From assembly GCA_947500275.1 (NCBI GenBank), contig CANMSW010000016.1, positions 1-18,147 of the forward strand: a stretch of 18,147 nt of DNA, given 5' to 3'. The notes under the pieces are model-generated. The model saw nothing but the letters and a program-made list of their open reading frames with translations, was not told where the DNA came from and ran no database searches. The stretch comes from Bacteriovoracaceae bacterium. GTDB taxonomy: Bacteria > Bdellovibrionota > UBA1018. Both the position numbers and the translations under genes were made by a program. Numbering within the stretch: position 1 is the first letter of the stretch; every line of letters begins with the position of its first letter. Shown piece by piece: positions 13,921 to 18,147 of this stretch.

Positions 13921-15283
13921 TGTCATCCTGATCGGAACAGGGGTCGCCCCTTTAGTTGCTGCTGCCCGTCTGATGGCAGAGGGGCGGTCGGTTTTAGTTC
14001 TCAATCCCGACTCTGATTTTTTTCTGGAAGATTCTGAGTTTCCTGTCGATCGACTTCAGCCTTTAAGTTCCGATTCGATCCCCAGTGCAGAGCGCTTTCG
14101 TCGCTCGACCCACGAACGTTCCCTTGAGATTTTGCGGCCTGATTTTCCTGGCGCGGTCGAGCTTTGGCTTCCGGATGTTGATCCGTCGCGTCCCCCCGTT
14201 TCGGGTTATCGTGATCCTTCCGCACCCCATGTTCGCGGGAGGATGCGACTGTGGATGGCTCGTAAAGATGATCGTGTTGAGAGTGAACGTCTGAACCAGG
14301 TTGAGCAAGCTGCGATCGAGGCGGGCCTCCATCCTCGGCGCTTAGATGGCTTGCTCGCCGTCTCGCGTTTTCCTGGTCATGCACTGTCCACCTTTGGGGG
14401 CGCAGGCGCATCCCCCGGGGTTGGATTTTCTCCCGATGATTGGGCAGGGCTTGTGGTACCGCGCGTGGCCGATGTGGACGTGCATCGGTATCGCAGTGGT
14501 TTACTGACCTTCGTGCGCGAACGCCTGGGTATTGATCGTGTTTTTACGGGTGTCAGTGACATTGATTTTTTGCCTGATCGTGCGTTGCGATTTCACGCAG
14601 GAGGCCAGGCTCGAACAGCGCGCTACGAATCCGGCTTCATCGTATTCTGGACGCCACGTCTGATGCACTGGCTGCAGACTCAAGCGAAGCGTCGAAACTG
14701 GAACCTTCCTCAGCCACGCGGTTTGCGATTGTGGGAGCAGTGGTCGCTGCTTTCCCGTTTTCCCGTGGATCCCACCGTCATTGGTGTCCTAGATGATATG
14801 CTCGCCTGGGCTGATGTCGAGGGCGTTCCTGCGGTTCCGGGCGACGAGGGTTTGAACCCTAAGATGCTTCAACGTGAGACTTCGAGAATGGACGAGGATC
14901 GTGGACTTTCCGAGACCTTGCGGACTCGTTTAACGATTCTGCGGCCTGCTGCACTCTCCGACGTGAGTGCTGATTGGACGATTCGGACCCAAGCGGTCGA
15001 GGGTTCGCGAGCAGGCTGGATTTCATCTGAATCGTTTGCGGCATTAGAACGCCTGTGTCGCGGGTTCTTAGGCTGGACGCGTTTTTCGATTCGAGGTCTA
15101 AAAACTCGTACGACTCTAGAATGGACTGGGCGCCCTCCCGTCCTGCCTGCGCCTGGGATGCAGGGAGGCTGGATTGTGGCCGGGGTAGAAGGCCCGTTAC
15201 CGAAAGTGGTTGAGACGGTTCGACGGTGTGTGGACCGTTTGCTTGAACCCCCTGCTTCCATTGAAGCGGAGGAGACGCCATGA
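13904..15283 (+). CDS. Flavoprotein-like oxidoreductase with N-terminal dinucleotide-binding fold
   Basis: A 459-residue protein starting with a Rossmann fold typical of FAD-dependent oxidoreductases: DVILIGTGVAPLVAAARLMAEGRSVLVLN at residues 6-34, with GxGxxxxxxA (Gly11, Gly13, Ala20). The closing segment GGWIVAGVEGPLPKVV (about 421-436) looks like the C-terminal FAD-contacting region of such enzymes. The middle 300 residues do not match a family I can name, and the acidic residue normally ending strand 2 is replaced by LNPDSD. There is no cysteine motif, signal peptide or membrane segment. It overlaps the upstream gene by 17 bp (SD-like GGGAAG before the ATG) and the downstream iron-sulphur gene by ATGA, so it is almost certainly its partner subunit. 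By analogy with HcnC, SoxB or octopine oxidase beta subunits it would be the catalytic flavin subunit. That is inference; the substrate is unknown. Confidence 0.7.
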   Translation: MRHDSDVILIGTGVAPLVAAARLMAEGRSVLVLNPDSDFFLEDSEFPVDRLQPLSSDSIPSAERFRRSTHERSLEILRPDFPGAVELWLPDVDPSRPPVSGYRDPSAPHVRGRMRLWMARKDDRVESERLNQVEQAAIEAGLHPRRLDGLLAVSRFPGHALSTFGGAGASPGVGFSPDDWAGLVVPRVADVDVHRYRSGLLTFVRERLGIDRVFTGVSDIDFLPDRALRFHAGGQARTARYESGFIVFWTPRLMHWLQTQAKRRNWNLPQPRGLRLWEQWSLLSRFPVDPTVIGVLDDMLAWADVEGVPAVPGDEGLNPKMLQRETSRMDEDRGLSETLRTRLTILRPAALSDVSADWTIRTQAVEGSRAGWISSESFAALERLCRGFLGWTRFSIRGLKTRTTLEWTGRPPVLPAPGMQGGWIVAGVEGPLPKVVETVRRCVDRLLEPPASIEAEETP

Positions 15284-17307
15284 GTTATTCCGATCGTAAA
15301 GAGCGTTCAACGGATCGAACTTCTGAGCGTGTCCGTGAAGGTGCGACTTTTGATATAGTTATTGTCGCCGGGCCTCGCTCGGGGTTTGATCCCTGGCCTT
15401 CAGTCGGTGCGCGCACCTTGGGGACGCTTGCGGCTGAGTGGGGTCTGCGTTGCGGTATTTTTGGTGGCTCTGATATCCGAGTGCGCGGCCTATTGCCGCT
15501 CCCAGAGACGGGAGCGGTACTGCTCGCGCAAGATATTCAGGGGCGTTTGCACCGGCACCAGGCTCGAAGCGTGGTTCGATTCTCTTCTCCCGAAGAGCTC
15601 CCTGATCCCTTTCCAGGATGGCACTCGCCTGGGCTTGTTCCTCTGTCCACCGCTCGAAGGTTGCTTGTTGAAGCCCAGTTGGTCTGGGCACCGACGGTCG
15701 CTATTCTTGGTACCGGAAGTCGTGCCCTTCGATTTGCCTGTGAGATGCTCGAAGCCGGCGTTCCGGAAGTGTATTGCATTGAGAGTGCGGCGGATTGGGG
15801 CGGGAAGCGATTTGCCGGATGGGAAGTTGAGCGCCGTCGCTTTGAAATCTTGGGTGGGCGGTTATTGGAGGCCAAGCCCGTTGGGCTCAAGGCACTCTCA
15901 CCGATGCTCTGGGAGCTTCGAGTGGAGGATTCGCGCGGGGTTCGGATTCTCGAGGTGACCCGGGTTATATCGGCTGGGCCTTTCAGAGCTTCACACCCCT
16001 TTCGTGAATACCCACGCGGCTCTTTACTTTTTGAGATCCCCCGATCCTCCCTTCCAAAGCGCGAGTGGGACTTGGAAGGGTGGCTGGCTGAAGAGGATGG
16101 CGCGCGCTTTGTAGCCGCTCGGATTATTCGGGCACTCGGTGTGATATCTCCGGAGCGTCGCGAAGATTTTGAACGTTTCTACAAACGGGCGAAGGCTCGA
16201 TTAAAGCGGGCAGAGCAGCACCGGATCGAACCTTTTCTGCCTGAGTGGAATGCGAAATGGCTCGAGCGAAGAACGCTTGAAAAATTACGTTCGTTTGCAG
16301 GGGTTCCGACGGAACGCCATGCGGAGAAGCTCGTCGCATCGATTGAATGCATCGAGGCCATGGGGTGCAATCTGTGTGAACGCGCCTGTCCTGAGTCTGC
16401 GATTCAGTTTTCTCGGGATCGAGCCCAAGTCCTTTTTGAGGACCGATGCACCGGTTGCGGATTGTGTATCGATGTCTGTCCGAGTGCGACTCCAGTGTTG
16501 ATCCATGAGAAAAATGACGCTCCGCTCTCTCAGTTGGTTCTCTCAGAGCGTGGCAATCGACTTCGTCCGGCCCTGAAAGTGGGTGAGTTTGTCCAGGCTG
16601 TGAATCGGCGTGGTGAGTCCATGGGGAACGTACGCGTCGCTGGACTTACTGAGGTCGAAAACCATCGAAAGCGCGTGGAGTTGGCTTTACCCTCGCACCT
16701 TCTTTGGGAAGTGCGCGGGTTCCGCAGACCTCGGGCCTCTTCCACGAGTCGGGATGACTGGAATCCGCAGATTTTAGCTCAAGCCCCGGAGTTCACCGAG
16801 AATCGGGTACCGATCTTACTTGATGGAGATCGAAGGCTCGTTCGTGAGCGAATTCCGATGAATATCGCTTTATTCGAGACGGGCCGTGCGCGTGAAGGCG
16901 ACTTGTTGGATTGTCGCGACGGAAGCTGTGGCCGATGCTCAATAGTCGTCGATGGCCAAAAGGTTCAATCATGTCGGACCCAAGTTCGGGCGGGTATGTC
17001 GGCTATTACCAAGACGGCTGTCTCGGCGTCGATGGTTCGCGGCGATGGGCGTGAGTCCTCTTTGTGTCCCTGCCTGAATCTTTCCTCTGACTCGCTACGA
17101 ACGATCCTTCGTGAGGCTAAAATCACCACTCCCGATGCAGCCGTCTACGCTACGGATCTGGGGAGCGGGCGCTGTCATGGGCAGCTTTGCTGTGGGGCAT
17201 TTCGCCGCCTGATGATTGATGAAGGAATTCCGGCCGAAACATGGATCGATTGGCGATTTCCTTGGACGGACTGGTCCGTAGGCGGAGACCCGCTTGCAAG
17301 CACTTAA
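15280..17307 (+). CDS. Multidomain iron-sulphur oxidoreductase: nucleotide-binding domain, 2x[4Fe-4S], [2Fe-2S], BFD-like [2Fe-2S]
   Basis: A 675-residue soluble electron-transfer protein. Residues ~24-290 resemble the two-dinucleotide-domain oxidoreductases of the HcnB/SoxA/OoxA type, but the first glycine motif is degenerate (DIVIVAGPRSG), whereas the second is intact (VAILGTGSRALRFA, 140-153). A dicluster ferredoxin domain follows: Cys357, 363, 366 and 370 (C-x5-C-x2-C-x3-CP), and Cys390, 393, 396 and 400 (C-x2-C-x2-C-x3-CP). A plant-type [2Fe-2S] domain carries Cys545, 550, 553 and 565. The C-terminus has a BFD-like site: CPC (596/598) and RCHGQLCC (632-638). In HcnA/SoxA-type enzymes the plant-type ferredoxin is usually N-terminal, so the order here is permuted. 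It overlaps the flavoprotein gene by ATGA and shares its TAA stop region with the convergent hydrolase. Likely it passes electrons from the partner flavin to an unknown acceptor. Cofactor calls are secure, reaction is not. Confidence 0.85.
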   Translation: MSYSDRKERSTDRTSERVREGATFDIVIVAGPRSGFDPWPSVGARTLGTLAAEWGLRCGIFGGSDIRVRGLLPLPETGAVLLAQDIQGRLHRHQARSVVRFSSPEELPDPFPGWHSPGLVPLSTARRLLVEAQLVWAPTVAILGTGSRALRFACEMLEAGVPEVYCIESAADWGGKRFAGWEVERRRFEILGGRLLEAKPVGLKALSPMLWELRVEDSRGVRILEVTRVISAGPFRASHPFREYPRGSLLFEIPRSSLPKREWDLEGWLAEEDGARFVAARIIRALGVISPERREDFERFYKRAKARLKRAEQHRIEPFLPEWNAKWLERRTLEKLRSFAGVPTERHAEKLVASIECIEAMGCNLCERACPESAIQFSRDRAQVLFEDRCTGCGLCIDVCPSATPVLIHEKNDAPLSQLVLSERGNRLRPALKVGEFVQAVNRRGESMGNVRVAGLTEVENHRKRVELALPSHLLWEVRGFRRPRASSTSRDDWNPQILAQAPEFTENRVPILLDGDRRLVRERIPMNIALFETGRAREGDLLDCRDGSCGRCSIVVDGQKVQSCRTQVRAGMSAITKTAVSASMVRGDGRESSLCPCLNLSSDSLRTILREAKITTPDAAVYATDLGSGRCHGQLCCGAFRRLMIDEGIPAETWIDWRFPWTDWSVGGDPLAST

Positions 17308-18147
17308 GTGTACTTGAGGTCTGCTAGAAACTTTTCAATCTTCAAGTTGAATAGCTCAGGCAGGTCCATCTGTGGGCAATGGCTTCCATGTCGAAGGACC
17401 TCAAGGCGGCTTCCCGGTATGAGCTGATGAAGGAGTTCTTGTTGCTCAAGGGGGATCATGTGGTCTTCTTCCCCGGCGATGATCAGTGTCGGCGCTTGAA
17501 TGGTATGGAGCCAGGCCGTGGCGTCGTATTCCTGATAGTTGCGAATGAGCTGGAGTAAAATTTCAGGCCGCATTTCGGCCACTTGCTTCACGTAGATTTC
17601 GATATCTTCTTTCGGAGTCAGATGAGGATTGAATCCCCCTAGCGCCACGAGAGTTCGAGTGAAGGGATTTGCGTTTTGAATTTTCCAAAGAGCATTGACG
17701 ACTGAAGGTGAGAAATCGTGTGCCGCTTGAAGAACACCGAAAGCCTTATCCAGGATATTTGCGTGAAAGGCGGTTTCAAGAGGACGCTTCGCAGTCCCAT
17801 TCGCAAGGACCATCCCGGCAACCCGTGATGGGTTCTGGCGATAGAACTCAAGAACGACGTTTACGCCCATGCTGTGTCCGAGAAGCACGGCTTCGGGGAT
17901 GCCAAGTTCATCCATTAAGATTTTGATATCTTGGGCCATGTTCTCGATCGTGATTGTATTCAGATCGGCAGGCGTATCGGAGTTTTGATGACCTCGGTAG
18001 TCGGACCAGACGGCACGATGACTCCGGCCAAAGTGGTCAATTTGATAGGTCCAGTGAAGGCTGGAGCAAACCAAGCCGTAGCAGAAAATGAGCGGTTTTC
18101 CGTCGGGCTGTCCTTCGATGCTATAGAAAATACGCGAGCCATCAAAA
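17304..18147 (-). CDS. Alpha/beta hydrolase, 5' end cut by the window
   Basis: The frame stays open to the last bases of the window: upstream of the TTG at 18074 it continues as DGSRIFYSIEG...GKPLIFCYG, the usual first strands and oxyanion region. The true start is therefore beyond 18147, and the TTG is not a start. The visible part has strand 5 with the nucleophile elbow GHSMG (Ser codon at 17871-17873), the acid GEEDHMIP and the histidine HGSHCPQMD, i.e. a complete Ser-Asp-His triad, plus a lid of about 70 residues. Similar proteins act as esterases, C-C hydrolases or acyl-ester hydrolases in the cytoplasm; the substrate cannot be told. Its stop codon overlaps the stop of the convergent iron-sulphur gene in the palindrome TTAA, leaving no room for a terminator between them. 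Confidence 0.88.
   Translation of the reverse strand, partial: FDGSRIFYSIEGQPDGKPLIFCYGLVCSSLHWTYQIDHFGRSHRAVWSDYRGHQNSDTPADLNTITIENMAQDIKILMDELGIPEAVLLGHSMGVNVVLEFYRQNPSRVAGMVLANGTAKRPLETAFHANILDKAFGVLQAAHDFSPSVVNALWKIQNANPFTRTLVALGGFNPHLTPKEDIEIYVKQVAEMRPEILLQLIRNYQEYDATAWLHTIQAPTLIIAGEEDHMIPLEQQELLHQLIPGSRLEVLRHGSHCPQMDLPELFNLKIEKFLADLKYT

Noticed and set aside
18072..18074. TTG at 18074 as the start of the alpha/beta hydrolase
   Set aside because: The frame continues to the window edge with the conserved first strands and oxyanion region of the fold, so the gene is cut by the window.
1..18147. CRISPR array, tRNA, insertion sequence, attachment site
   Set aside because: No regularly spaced repeats, cloverleaf-like sequences, transposase motifs or terminal inverted repeats were seen on either strand.

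Overview
The window (18,147 bp) is a dense, ordinary-looking bacterial chromosome segment: 14 protein genes, short intergenic gaps, and repeated ATGA stop/start overlaps. I see no tRNA, rRNA, CRISPR array, insertion sequence or other mobile element. The thioesterase-pgpA-cinA-recA order and a 446-residue protein resembling a family I remember from Bdellovibrio and Myxococcus (TIGR04552, from memory) suggest a predatory or deltaproteobacterial lineage, most likely Bdellovibrionota. That assignment is inference. Several genes appear to start with TTG behind strong Shine-Dalgarno (SD) sequences, so the longest reading frame is often not the real gene.

Layout: (1) 1-2925, plus strand: an unrecognised 179-residue protein, then a YgiQ-type radical SAM protein. 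(2) 2941-5933, minus strand: a potassium-uptake operon, trkH/ktrB then trkA/ktrA, with a small SAM-dependent methyltransferase coupled to trkA by ATGA. (3) 6146-7759, minus strand: an exported subtilisin-type protease ending in a clear intrinsic terminator. Its 393-bp upstream gap separates it from a divergent gene and holds a GC-rich, possibly structured leader. (4) 8153-9427, plus strand: a degenerate receiver plus helical-repeat protein, sharing a bidirectional terminator with recA. (5) 9522-12518, minus strand: thioesterase, pgpA, cinA/pncC and recA in one direction, the first three overlapping by ATGA. (6) 12580-17307, plus strand: a compact three-gene unit of a 446-residue protein with RelA/SpoT-synthetase-like motifs, a flavoprotein-like oxidoreductase, and a 675-residue iron-sulphur protein with sites for two [4Fe-4S] and two [2Fe-2S] centres. 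(7) 17304-18147, minus strand: an alpha/beta hydrolase cut by the window edge, whose stop codon overlaps that of the iron-sulphur gene.

The most interesting part is region 6. A protein that keeps most motif positions of the (p)ppGpp synthetase fold, but lacks a recognisable canonical HD hydrolase domain and carries large insertions, is translationally packed with a two-gene redox module. The module recalls the HcnBC/octopine-oxidase/sarcosine-oxidase electron-transfer architecture, with its domains in a different order. Nothing in the sequence gives the substrate; the link between nucleotide chemistry and redox is a hypothesis.
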